Assembly (NCBI GenBank): GCA_902762785.1
Contig: CACWPL010000004.1
Span: 33,553-97,552, forward strand
DNA from: an uncultured Ruminococcus sp.
Lineage (GTDB): Bacteria > Bacillota > Clostridia > Oscillospirales > Ruminococcaceae
Length of the DNA stretch: 64,000 nt
Direction: 5' to 3'
Made by a program: the position numbers and the translations under genes. The notes under the pieces were generated by a model that searched no databases, was not told where the DNA came from, and saw only the letters and a program-made list of their open reading frames with translations. Each line of letters opens with the position of its first letter. The stretch's first letter is position 1. Shown in pieces: positions 43,712-51,085 of the stretch.

Positions 43712-45154
43712 ATGCAAGAGAACGAGCCGGCCGCTCTCCCGGAGGAGACCGCCGCTGCCGCACAGCCGGCAGAGCAGGCGGCCAAGGATGCCAAGGAGGC
43801 GCGTGAGGAGCAAAGAGCGAGCCGTCTGTGGCGCGACGAGTCCCAGAAGGCGCTCTGGCGCTTCATCACGGCCGCGGCCGTCATCATATTTTACTACCTG
43901 ATCCAGCAGCTCGGCGCGATCGGGAAATTCCTCGGCACGATCCTCAGCGGACTGAGCCCGCTCATCTGGGGACTGGTGCTCGCCTATCTGCTCGCGCCGG
44001 TCGCACAGCTCTACGAGAAGGGTCTGCTGAAGCTCGCGAAGTCCCAGGGGTGGGATTCCCCCAAGACCCCGCGCCGGATGCGGAGCGTTTCGGCGATCCT
44101 CATGCTGATCACGGCGATCCTGTTCATCACGGCGCTGCTGCTCCTGGTCATCCCGGAGCTGTCCAACAGCATCAGCGGCATCGTCAAGGCGCTGCCGTCC
44201 CAGATGGAGAGCCTGACGAAGCAGCTCCGGAACAAGACCCTCTTCGACAACGAGAGCACCATCGGTGCCTACCTCAATACCGCACTGCTCGGCGCCGTGC
44301 AGTCCGCGGAGGACTGGCTCTTTGACGACCTCCTCGGACAGGCCAGCTCCTTAGTGCAGTATTTCTACACGGGCGTCAAGGGCGCGGTCGGCGTGGTCTA
44401 TAATCTGGTCATCGGCCTGATCCTGTCGGTGTATATCACCATCGACCGCGAGCGTCTGCTCCGTCAGATCAAGCAGATCACCTTCACCATCCTCCCCGGA
44501 CGCGGCGCACAGTCCGCGGCGGAGCTGCTCGGGCGCGGCAATGTCAAGCTCAGCGCGGCCATCCGCGGCAAGCTGCTCGACTCCTCCATCATCGGCTGCC
44601 TGCACTTCGTCCTGGTGAGCTTCGCGAACCTGACGCCGTGGTTCAATTATCCCTACCCCGTGCTGCTGGCCGTGGTAGTCGGCGTCACGAACGTGGTGCC
44701 GTTCTTCGGCCCCATCGTGGGCGGCTTCCTGACGGGCGTCCTGGTGCTCTTCGAGAGCCCGCGTATGGTGATCCCGTACCTCATCATCGTGGTGGCGCTC
44801 CAGCAGTTCGACTCGAGCTTCCTCGATCCGCATATCGTCGGCTCGCGGATCGGTCTGCGGCCGCTGTGGTCGATCTCCGCGTGCTTGCTGGGCAGCAGCA
44901 TCTTCGGTGTGCCCGGCTTCGTGCTGGGGCCGCCGCTGGTGGCGTTCGTCTATGAGATCGGCAGTGAGTGGTCGGCACGGGCGCTGCGGAAGAAGGGCAT
45001 CAACCAGATGTTCGGCATCTCGGACACGCCGGAGCCGTGGGAGAACAACGGCAAGCCCGTCCCACCGGACGGCGACCGTCTCAGTGCCGCCGAGCTCATC
45101 GCGAATGGCCGTGTCAAGGCGACGGCGTTCTTCCAGAAGTTCAAGAAAAAGTGA
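43712..45154 (+). CDS. AI-2E family transporter (TqsA/PerM type)
   Basis: The product is 480 aa. A charged N-terminus of about 45 residues (Ala/Glu-rich) precedes seven or eight membrane segments. A soluble-looking central region (PELSNSISGIVKALPSQMESLTKQL...) and the conserved C-terminal helices VGVTNVVPFFGPIVGGF and LGSSIFGVPGFVLGPPLVAF mark the AI-2E exporter family. Members export small molecules or ions; quorum-signal export is not established for most. It follows ppk and probably shares its transcript. AAAGGAGCG precedes the ATG. Confidence 0.92.
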   Translation: MQENEPAALPEETAAAAQPAEQAAKDAKEAREEQRASRLWRDESQKALWRFITAAAVIIFYYLIQQLGAIGKFLGTILSGLSPLIWGLVLAYLLAPVAQLYEKGLLKLAKSQGWDSPKTPRRMRSVSAILMLITAILFITALLLLVIPELSNSISGIVKALPSQMESLTKQLRNKTLFDNESTIGAYLNTALLGAVQSAEDWLFDDLLGQASSLVQYFYTGVKGAVGVVYNLVIGLILSVYITIDRERLLRQIKQITFTILPGRGAQSAAELLGRGNVKLSAAIRGKLLDSSIIGCLHFVLVSFANLTPWFNYPYPVLLAVVVGVTNVVPFFGPIVGGFLTGVLVLFESPRMVIPYLIIVVALQQFDSSFLDPHIVGSRIGLRPLWSISACLLGSSIFGVPGFVLGPPLVAFVYEIGSEWSARALRKKGINQMFGISDTPEPWENNGKPVPPDGDRLSAAELIANGRVKATAFFQKFKKK

Positions 45155-45168
45155 CACATATATGACGC

Positions 45169-45199
45169 CGCCCCTCCCGGCAGCCTACCGGGAGGGGCG
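45169..45199 (+). terminator. GC hairpin after the AI-2E gene
   Basis: A 12-bp perfect stem (CGCCCCTCCCGG / CCGGGAGGGGCG) is followed by CAGTCTGTC with a poor T-run. Confidence 0.65.
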
Positions 45200-45210
45200 C
45201 AGTCTGTCGA

Positions 45211-45258
45211 AAAAGTGTCTTTGACACTTTTCCAGGGGCCGTGGGGCGAAGCCCCCAC
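45211..45258. repeat. Pair of small palindromes, candidate dispersed repeat
   Basis: AAAAGTGTC-TTT-GACACTTTT (45211-45231, perfect 9-bp stem) and GTGGGG-CGAAGC-CCCCAC (45241-45258) lie between two terminators of convergent genes. The composition looks like a REP-type intergenic repeat. Confidence 0.5.
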
Positions 45259-45266
45259 AAGAAGAC

Positions 45267-45292
45267 CGCCCTCCCCGCGTGCAGGGAGGGCG
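45267..45292 (-). terminator. Terminator of the sodium/solute symporter gene
   Basis: CGCCCTCCC / GGGAGGGCG stem, followed on the minus strand by GTCTTCTTG. Confidence 0.72.
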
Positions 45293-45317
45293 TCCGTGTA
45301 TCGGATCCCAGAGGGGA

Positions 45318-46883
45318 TCACTTGTAGCAGGTGAAGATCTCCTCGACCTGCTTGTCGTCCTGCTTCTTCGTGAAGGACGATACCAGCGGGCAGAGCACCA
45401 GACCGAACAGCATGCAGAACGCACCGGCGTTCAGCGGCGAGGTCACGGTGAAGGGCAGCGGCAGGCTCGCGGCGGCCTTCGTCAGATCCGGGAACCATCC
45501 CATCAGGAAGAGGCCGGTATGTACGAGCGTGAAGCAGATCGCGAAGCCGAAGCACGCGGCGACGGCGGCCGGCGTCACCTTCTTGGAATACAGACCGTAG
45601 AGGAACGGCGCGAGGAAGGAGCCGGAGAGCGCGCCCCAGGAGATGCTCATGAGGGTCGTGATGTAGGCGTTCTTCTTGGCGGCCATGACCACCGAGAGGA
45701 GCAGGAAGAGCGCGATGAACACGCGGATGAAGGCCACCTGCTGCTTCTCCGTCATGGGCTTGCCCTTCTTGGCGAGGACAGGCTTGATGAGGTCGAGCGT
45801 CAGGGTCGAGCTGGAGGTCAGCACGAGGGAAGACAGCGTGGACATGGACGCCGCCAGTACCAGCACGACGATCAGGCCGAGCAGCGCCTCCGGGAGCGCC
45901 TGCTCGAGCATCGCGGGGACGATGGCGTCGAACTCCAGCTTGCCGTTTACCACGTTGATGAGCGCCTTGGAGGTGTCGGAGGCGTCCGGGGTGGCGAAGA
46001 GTCGGCCAAAGCCGCCGATGAAGTAGCAGCCGCCGGAGACGATCACGGCGAAGATCGTGGAGATGATGGTGCCGCGGCGGATGGCGCTGTCATCCGAGAT
46101 GGAGTAGAACTTCTGGATCATCTGCGGAAGGCCCCAGGTACCCAGAGAGGTCAGCACGACGACGCCGAAGAGGTCGAGCGGCGCGGGGCCGAAGACGGAG
46201 CCGAGGGTGTTCACAGGCGTGGAGTCGTCGGAGATGGCGTTGAGGTCGTGGATGGCGTTCGTAAAGCCGCCGGCCTTGCTCAGCACAGTGAACACGACCG
46301 CGAGGATGCCCACCAGCATGATGAGGCCCTGCACGAAGTCGTTGAGCGCGGTGGCGTGGAAGCCGCCCGCGATGACGTAGATCGCCGTGAACACGGCCAT
46401 GATGATGATGCAGTAGATGTACGGGATGCCGAGCGTCTGCTCAAAGAGTCGCGAGAGGCCGTTGTAGACGGACGCGGTGTACGGGATCAGGAAGACGAAC
46501 ACGATGAGCGAGGCCGCGATCTTGAGCGCCTTGGAGCCGTAGCGCTTCTCGAAGTATTCCGGCATGGTGGTGGCGTCGAGGTGCTTGGTCATGGTGCGGG
46601 TGCGGCGGCCGAGGACGAGCCACGCGAGCAGCGAGCCGATCAGCGCGTTGCCCAGACCGATCCACGAGGCCGAGATGCCGTATTTCCAGCCGAACTGCCC
46701 CGCGTAGCCGATGAACACGACGGCGGAGAAGTAGCTGGTGCCGAACGCGAACGCCGAGAACCACGGGCCGATGCTGCGCCCGCCGAGGACGAAGTCGCTG
46801 ACGTTGCGGGTCTTTTTGCTGCAATAGACACCGATGCCGACCATCAGCAGCAGGTATAATGCGAGGATGAGCCATTTGATCAT
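45318..46883 (-). CDS. Sodium:solute symporter family transporter (PutP-like)
   Basis: The product is 521 aa with about 13 membrane segments and LeuT-type SSS architecture. Motifs: DFVLGGRSIGPWFSAFAFGTSYFSAVVF (first helices), VIAGGFHATALNDFVQGLIM (the family signature around helix 5-6), and SSLVLTSSSTLTLDL with the Na+-site serines. The group includes proline and pantothenate importers, and the substrate cannot be fixed here. Start MIKWLILAL at 46883, behind AAAGGAGACTGGG; the longer frame upstream adds an implausible polar extension. It is monocistronic. Confidence 0.92.
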   Translation of the reverse strand: MIKWLILALYLLLMVGIGVYCSKKTRNVSDFVLGGRSIGPWFSAFAFGTSYFSAVVFIGYAGQFGWKYGISASWIGLGNALIGSLLAWLVLGRRTRTMTKHLDATTMPEYFEKRYGSKALKIAASLIVFVFLIPYTASVYNGLSRLFEQTLGIPYIYCIIIMAVFTAIYVIAGGFHATALNDFVQGLIMLVGILAVVFTVLSKAGGFTNAIHDLNAISDDSTPVNTLGSVFGPAPLDLFGVVVLTSLGTWGLPQMIQKFYSISDDSAIRRGTIISTIFAVIVSGGCYFIGGFGRLFATPDASDTSKALINVVNGKLEFDAIVPAMLEQALPEALLGLIVVLVLAASMSTLSSLVLTSSSTLTLDLIKPVLAKKGKPMTEKQQVAFIRVFIALFLLLSVVMAAKKNAYITTLMSISWGALSGSFLAPFLYGLYSKKVTPAAVAACFGFAICFTLVHTGLFLMGWFPDLTKAAASLPLPFTVTSPLNAGAFCMLFGLVLCPLVSSFTKKQDDKQVEEIFTCYK

Positions 46884-46987
46884 TTTCCCAGTCTCCTTTG
46901 TTTTTTGATGTGCCTGACAGGCATTTGCACTTTTTTGCTTTACCATTGTTATGCTTTTTGGTGTAAAAGCGTGAAGGCGTCTTTATC

Positions 46988-47016
46988 ATCATACCACATT
47001 TAGGGGGGAAAGTCAA
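46988..47016 (-). promoter_or_regulatory. Promoter of the symporter gene
   Basis: TTGACT (47011-47016), a 17-bp spacer and TATGAT (46988-46993), minus strand. Confidence 0.82.
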
Positions 47017-47091
47017 GGACTTCGGGAAGAAAAATGGCAGGTCCACAAGGAGACCGCCCACAGCATCTGCCATGGACGGCCGTCATCAGTA

Positions 47092-47919
47092 TCATCCGTC
47101 TTGCGGGAGCGCCTCGAAGCTGGGCGGGAGGTAGGGGAGGGGGATATAGTCCCGGTAGTCGATGTCGAAGGACTCGTTGCAGAAGATCAGCTCGACATAG
47201 GTCACGGACTGCGGCGTGTCCGGGGTCGCGATCGCGTAGACGAAGCCCTGGTAGCTGTCCGCCTCCATCGCGAGGAGGGTCCCCTCCGGGAAGGGCGTGA
47301 CGCTGTAGTAGCCGACATAGTCCGTGGACGGATAGGCCGCGAGCCGCGCTGTCTCGGCCGCATAGCCCGCCTCGTCGTACTGCACGGTCAGGTAGCTCGC
47401 GAACTGCTTGTCCCACGGGTCATAGTAGACCATCCGATACGCCGTCACGTCCAGACCGTCGAGCGAGGCGGGGAAGATCGTCTCGTCCATGCCCCACTTG
47501 TCGCGGTACGGCTCGAGGGCATCCGCGCCCATATACTGTGCGTAATGGGCAGGATCGTCGTCCACCTCCACCTTCGAGGTCAGGACGTCCAGGGCAAGGA
47601 ACCCGACGAGCATCCCCGTCGCCGCGAGCCGCAGCACGAAGATCCCCACCACGACCGCCGCCGCGATCAAGGCCGCACGCCATCCGATGCCCCGGCGCGC
47701 CTTACGGAGCGTCCGCGCGAAGCTCTCGGCCTCGGTGCGCCGTGTGGCGATCGCGGGGGCGGGGGCGGTGAGCTGTTCCCGCGCTGCACGGCAGGCGGGG
47801 CATCCGGCCAGATGTGCCTCGACCAGCGCGGCACTGTCCTTACCGGCGATCCCCTCGACATAGAGGGGCAGCAGGTCGCGGATGACGCCGCAGGTCACGT
47901 TCGTTCTCTCGTCCATCAT
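47092..47919 (-). CDS. Anti-sigma factor with zinc-finger domain
   Basis: The product is 275 aa. The N-terminal zf-HC2 / ZAS-like motif is CGVIRDLLPLYVEG followed by HLAGCPAC (His36-x3-Cys40-x2-Cys43). One membrane segment (about residues 80-107) follows, then an extracytoplasmic domain of about 165 residues rich in Tyr/Asp (DPWDKQFASYLTVQYDEAGY) that probably senses an envelope signal. It overlaps the sigma gene by 4 bp (ATGA), so the pair is made together and the protein should hold the ECF sigma at the membrane. The extracellular domain is not one I recognise. Confidence 0.88.
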   Translation of the reverse strand: MMDERTNVTCGVIRDLLPLYVEGIAGKDSAALVEAHLAGCPACRAAREQLTAPAPAIATRRTEAESFARTLRKARRGIGWRAALIAAAVVVGIFVLRLAATGMLVGFLALDVLTSKVEVDDDPAHYAQYMGADALEPYRDKWGMDETIFPASLDGLDVTAYRMVYYDPWDKQFASYLTVQYDEAGYAAETARLAAYPSTDYVGYYSVTPFPEGTLLAMEADSYQGFVYAIATPDTPQSVTYVELIFCNESFDIDYRDYIPLPYLPPSFEALPQDG

Positions 47920-48401
47920 GCATCCTCCTTCATGGTGTCGCGCAGCATGGCCGCGGCACGGTGGTAGGTCACGCACGCCCAATGCGCGGTGTGGCCGAAG
48001 ATCTCACCGATCGCCTCGAACCCCAGCTCCCCGAACACGCGGAGCATGAAGACCTCCTTGTAGGGCTCGCGGAGCGTGTGGAGACGGTGGTGGAGCTGCA
48101 TCGCGACGTCCTTGTCGGCGATGAGCTCGGCGAGGTGCAGCTCGTCCGGGACGGTCTCGGCCTCGGAGAGGTCGGCGGTATGGCGTGCCTTGCGGCAATG
48201 CGAGTACCACAGGTTCTTGGCGATCTGGCAGAGCCACACGCGGAAGGCGCAGTCTCCGCGGAACCCCTTGACCGATCGCATCGCGCGCAGGAAGGTCTCC
48301 TGTGTCAAGTCCTCGGCGAGCTGCTCGTCCGCAGTCAGGCCGCGGAGATAGCGGTAGACATCGCCATAATATTCACGGTACATCTCGTCGAGATCCTGCA
48401 T
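47916..48401 (-). CDS. ECF-family RNA polymerase sigma factor
   Basis: The product is 161 aa. Region 2 (YREYYGDVYRYLRGLTADEQLAEDLTQETFLRAM) and region 4 (LREPYKEVFMLRVFGELGFEAIGEIFG...WACVTYHRAAAML) are complete, and the short linker is normal for ECF sigmas. Start MQDLDEMYREYYG at 48401, behind AAAAGGAGGTGG; the longer frame runs through the promoter. Its partner anti-sigma follows with overlapping codons. An ECF-like promoter upstream suggests autoregulation. Confidence 0.93.
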   Translation of the reverse strand: MQDLDEMYREYYGDVYRYLRGLTADEQLAEDLTQETFLRAMRSVKGFRGDCAFRVWLCQIAKNLWYSHCRKARHTADLSEAETVPDELHLAELIADKDVAMQLHHRLHTLREPYKEVFMLRVFGELGFEAIGEIFGHTAHWACVTYHRAAAMLRDTMKEDA

Positions 48402-48430
48402 CCGTCCCACCTCCTTTTCGTTCGGTCTAT

Positions 48431-48462
48431 CTATAAGACGCACATGGATCGGATCTGTCACA
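48431..48462 (-). promoter_or_regulatory. Candidate ECF-type autoregulated promoter
   Basis: TGTGAC (48457-48462), 16 bp, then CGTCTTATAG (48431-48440) on the minus strand. CGTCT-type -10 elements are typical of ECF sigma promoters. No sigma-A hexamers fit here. Confidence 0.7.
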
Positions 48463-48481
48463 AGTTTTTTGAAAAAATTTT

Positions 48482-48507
48482 GGCGGATGTTTTGGAGAAC
48501 ATCCGCC
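48482..48507 (-). terminator. Terminator of the CmpB-like membrane protein gene
   Basis: A 10-bp stem (GGCGGATGTT / AACATCCGCC) is followed on the minus strand by AAAATTTTTTC. Confidence 0.85.
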
Positions 48508-48513
48508 GCCGGC

Positions 48514-49017
48514 TCACCGGAGCAGGAACACGAACGCCGCATCCACCGCGATCGCGATGCCGCAGACCGCGCCGAGGACGAGCGTCAGGGGCGCGGGGGC
48601 TTTTTCGGCGAAACGGCGCATCAGCGGATGCACGGCCTTCACCAGCACGAGCGCCAGCAGACCGAAGATCAGCGAGCTCGGCACCGAGATCCGCCACTCG
48701 AAATGCAGCGGCCAGTCGCTGTAATCCCACGGCCGGAAGCCCATATGCTCGAGCAGATACGATGCCCCCAGCTCGAGGACGGTCGTCAGGAGGGTGCTCG
48801 TCAGGAGGACGAACCACCACTCGCTGCGCCTGCGGTAGAGCAGGAGCAGCGCGAACGCCCCGAAGCCGTAGATCGGGCAGACCGGCAGATGCAGCAGCCC
48901 CCGGTCCTCCCAGACGTGGTACACGGCCAGCCCCAGCAGTACCTCATAGAGCCACCCGTAAAACGCGCAGACCGTGAACTCCAGCATCCACGATGCTGCT
49001 TTGGATGCATGGGACAT
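48514..49017 (-). CDS. Putative ABC-transporter type IV (CmpB-like) membrane protein
   Basis: The product is 167 aa with about five membrane segments. FYGWLYEVLLGLAVYHVWEDRGLLHLPVCPIYGFGA is the characteristic beginning of the CmpB/'ABC-transporter type IV' family (PF06541), with W-Y-E and PIYG motifs. FRPWDYSDWPLHFEWRIS also fits the family. Function is not known and no ATPase partner is nearby. Start MSHASKAASWML at 49017 after AGAAAGG. It sits between two terminators, so it forms its own unit, although I see no clear promoter in the 65 bp upstream. Confidence 0.85.
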   Translation of the reverse strand: MSHASKAASWMLEFTVCAFYGWLYEVLLGLAVYHVWEDRGLLHLPVCPIYGFGAFALLLLYRRRSEWWFVLLTSTLLTTVLELGASYLLEHMGFRPWDYSDWPLHFEWRISVPSSLIFGLLALVLVKAVHPLMRRFAEKAPAPLTLVLGAVCGIAIAVDAAFVFLLR

Positions 49018-49041
49018 AGTGGACGCCTTTCTGATGGTCGT

Positions 49042-49077
49042 AAAAAAGCAGCGCCCCCGTCTTGGCGGGAGCGCTGC
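49042..49077 (-). terminator. Terminator of the paaK-ior operon
   Basis: GCAGCGC / GCGCTGC stem with inner GC pairs, followed on the minus strand by TTTTTTAC. Confidence 0.9.
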
Positions 49078-49082
49078 AAGGC

Positions 49083-49508
49083 TCAAAGCTCCGTGATAGA
49101 CGCAACGGTGTGGATGCCGGCAGCGGTGAGCGCTGCCTCGGCCTTGTCCTCATCGTCGACATGCATCACGATGTAGGCATCCTTGCCGATCTCGGTGATG
49201 CAGGCGTAGAGGTAGTCGATGTTGACCTCCGCCTTGGCCATGACCTCTGTGATCGCAGAGAGGCCGCCGGGGTGGTCGTCCATGCCGATGCACATGACCT
49301 TGGTGATGGTGGACATGAAGCCCTTCTCGCGCATCGCGGCCTGTGCCTTCTCGGTGTCGCGCACGATCATGCGGACGATGCCGAAGTCCTTGGTGTCGGC
49401 CAGAGAGAGCGCGCGGATGTCGATCCCGGCCTCCTTGAGCGTCTCCGTCACGCGGACGAGCTGCCCGGGCTTGTTCTCGAGGAAGATGGAAAGCTGCTTT
49501 GTGGTCAT
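49083..49508 (-). CDS. Tandem ACT-domain protein
   Basis: The product is 141 aa with two ACT domains (residues of about 1-68 and 70-141). The N-terminus QLSIFLENKPGQLVRVTETLKEAGIDIRALSLADT is the classic ACT pattern, and HPGGLSAITEVMAKAEVNIDYLY is the second copy. ACT domains bind amino acids. As the last gene of an operon for aryl-acid metabolism, it probably senses an aromatic amino acid or aryl acid. Similar stand-alone ACT proteins often accompany paaK-ior genes in anaerobes. AAGGAGGG lies upstream of the start. Confidence 0.92.
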   Translation of the reverse strand: MTTKQLSIFLENKPGQLVRVTETLKEAGIDIRALSLADTKDFGIVRMIVRDTEKAQAAMREKGFMSTITKVMCIGMDDHPGGLSAITEVMAKAEVNIDYLYACITEIGKDAYIVMHVDDEDKAEAALTAAGIHTVASITEL

Positions 49509-49542
49509 GGAAGTTCCCTCCTTAATATTGTGGACGGCGAGC

Positions 49543-50121
49543 TCACTCGCCGAAATGGTAGCCCAGTGCGAAGGCCTTCTGGTTCATCTCCACGAACTGC
49601 GGCTTGACCGTCTGGCCGATGGCCTCGATCCACTTCTCATAGTCGATGTGGAAATGCTTGGCGAGCTGTCCCATCAGCACGATGTTGACCGCCTTGGCGG
49701 ACCCGGCCTCCTCGGCCAGTGCGAGCGCGTCCATCGCCTCGACCTGCACGCCCTTGGCGGTCAGCTCGTCGAGGATGTCCTCGGGATAGGTCGCAGCGCC
49801 GGTGATGACGGGCATCGGGTCGATGCGCTGGGTGTTCGTGATGATGACGCCGCCCTTCTTCAGCAGATGGGCATATCTTGCCGCCTCGATGCGCTCGAAC
49901 GAGATGATGAACTCAGCCTCGCCCGACTGCACCACCGGGGAATAGACCTTGTCGCCGTAGCGGACATAGGTGATGACCGATCCGCCGCGCTGGCTCATGC
50001 CGTGTACCTCCGACACCTTGATGTCGTAGCCCTCGTTCACGAGCACGCGCCCGAGCAGCTTGCTGGCCAGCAGCGAGCCCTGCCCGCCGACGCCGCAGAT
50101 CACGATTCCTCTAGTTTCCAT
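49543..50121 (-). CDS. iorB: Indolepyruvate:ferredoxin oxidoreductase, beta subunit
   Basis: The product is 192 aa of the 2-oxoacid oxidoreductase gamma-type fold. GIVICGVGGQGSLLASKLLG and HGMSQRGGSVITYVRYG are typical for IorB. It partners with IorA to interconvert aryl pyruvates, CoA and aryl-acetyl-CoA plus CO2 with ferredoxin. In most genomes iorB directly follows iorA; here two small genes separate them. GGAGAATGACCC precedes the ATG. No full 2-oxoacid dehydrogenase is present nearby. Confidence 0.94.
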   Translation of the reverse strand: METRGIVICGVGGQGSLLASKLLGRVLVNEGYDIKVSEVHGMSQRGGSVITYVRYGDKVYSPVVQSGEAEFIISFERIEAARYAHLLKKGGVIITNTQRIDPMPVITGAATYPEDILDELTAKGVQVEAMDALALAEEAGSAKAVNIVLMGQLAKHFHIDYEKWIEAIGQTVKPQFVEMNQKAFALGYHFGE

Positions 50122-50193
50122 GGGTCATTCTCCTTTTATCATAGTCACGGGGGGACGCCTCTATGCGTCTGCTCCCGCATCGTTCTTTTTTGA

Positions 50194-50562
50194 TCACAGT
50201 GCCTCGAGCGCGAGGACGGCGTTTCGCACGCACTCCTCACACGGACACAGCACCTGCCCGGTGCCGATGCCCTTGAGCTCGCGGCAGATGGTCGCACCGC
50301 ACGCGGTCTTGAAGCCCTCGTGCAGGCGTCTGGCCTGTGCCGGTGCGCCGCCCTTCAGTCCGAGGATCATCCCCGCGCCGATGAGCGCGCCGCAGGTCGC
50401 CTGCATGCCGCCCATCCCGACCGCAAAGGCACGTCCGAGCTGCATGAGCTGTTCCTCCGTCAGACCGACCTCGTCCGCATAGGCGAGCAGCACGGCCTGG
50501 CAGCAGTTGCAGCCGGTGCGCCGATTCTCGACCGCGAGGGCTGCGCGTTCTGTCATTTTCAT
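50194..50562 (-). CDS. C_GCAxxG_C_C-family protein
   Basis: The product is 122 aa. Cys-rich motifs CNCCQAVLL, GMQATCGALIGAGMILG, KTACGATICRELKG and CPCEECVRNAV fit the C_GCAxxG_C_C family, thought to bind a redox cluster or metal and often found near oxidoreductases. Here it sits between iorA and iorB, so an accessory electron-transfer or cluster role for the ferredoxin enzyme is a reasonable guess, not shown. Start at 50562 (MKMTER), 8 bases after GGAGG; an ATG 6 bp upstream is too close to that site. Confidence 0.85.
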   Translation of the reverse strand: MKMTERAALAVENRRTGCNCCQAVLLAYADEVGLTEEQLMQLGRAFAVGMGGMQATCGALIGAGMILGLKGGAPAQARRLHEGFKTACGATICRELKGIGTGQVLCPCEECVRNAVLALEAL

Positions 50563-50577
50563 CGCCATCGCCTCCGA

Positions 50578-51084
50578 TCAGGAGCGCTTCCGCAGCATGC
50601 CGATGATGCCGCCCAAGCCGAACAGATAGCCCAGCCCCAGCGTGCCCAGGAAGCTCCCGAGCAGGTCACGCTTGACGAGCCATCCATAGAGCCCGAAGAT
50701 CGCGAGCTGCGGGTCCGGCTGCCACATGTAGACCTGCGCAGAATAGGACAGATGCACGCCCAGATAGATGGACACGAGCGCCCAGAAGAAGCACACGATC
50801 CCACCGGCGGTCGTCAGCGCGCCGCCGAGCTTGGTGTAGCCGACCATGATGCCGAACGCGATCAGCATACCTGCCCAGCCGGAGATGATGTTGAAATAGC
50901 CCAGCACGATCCAAAGGATGATTCCCGGCAGGCTGCCGAGCACCGCCCCGATGATCCCCTTGACGAGCGTGCCGCCCGCAGAGGGCGTCTGTGTGCCGAG
51001 ATCCATGTCATACGGATCGGGGGTCTCTTGGGCGCGGTAGGGATCATTGTAGGGATCGCGGCCGTTGTCGTTCTGAAAGTCCAT
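50578..51084 (-). CDS. Small membrane protein between iorA and iorB
   Basis: The product is 168 aa; family not recognised. The N-terminal 35 residues are polar (NDNGRDPYNDPYRAQETPDPYD), then four hydrophobic segments alternate with Gly-rich turns (LPGIILWIVLGYFNI, MLIAFGIMVGYTKLG, TTAGGIVCFFWALVSIY), ending LGLGYLFGLGGIIGMLRKR. It starts 1 bp after iorA stops behind GGGGGAG, so it is translationally coupled to iorA. The operon position suggests a role in membrane association or uptake for aryl acid metabolism, which is speculative. Confidence 0.75.
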   Translation of the reverse strand: MDFQNDNGRDPYNDPYRAQETPDPYDMDLGTQTPSAGGTLVKGIIGAVLGSLPGIILWIVLGYFNIISGWAGMLIAFGIMVGYTKLGGALTTAGGIVCFFWALVSIYLGVHLSYSAQVYMWQPDPQLAIFGLYGWLVKRDLLGSFLGTLGLGYLFGLGGIIGMLRKRS

Positions 51085-51085
51085 C

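Noticed and set aside
41453-43813. 786-codon minus-strand frame opposite ppk
   Set aside because: Antisense shadow of ppk with repetitive Leu/Arg/Asp/Ala composition.
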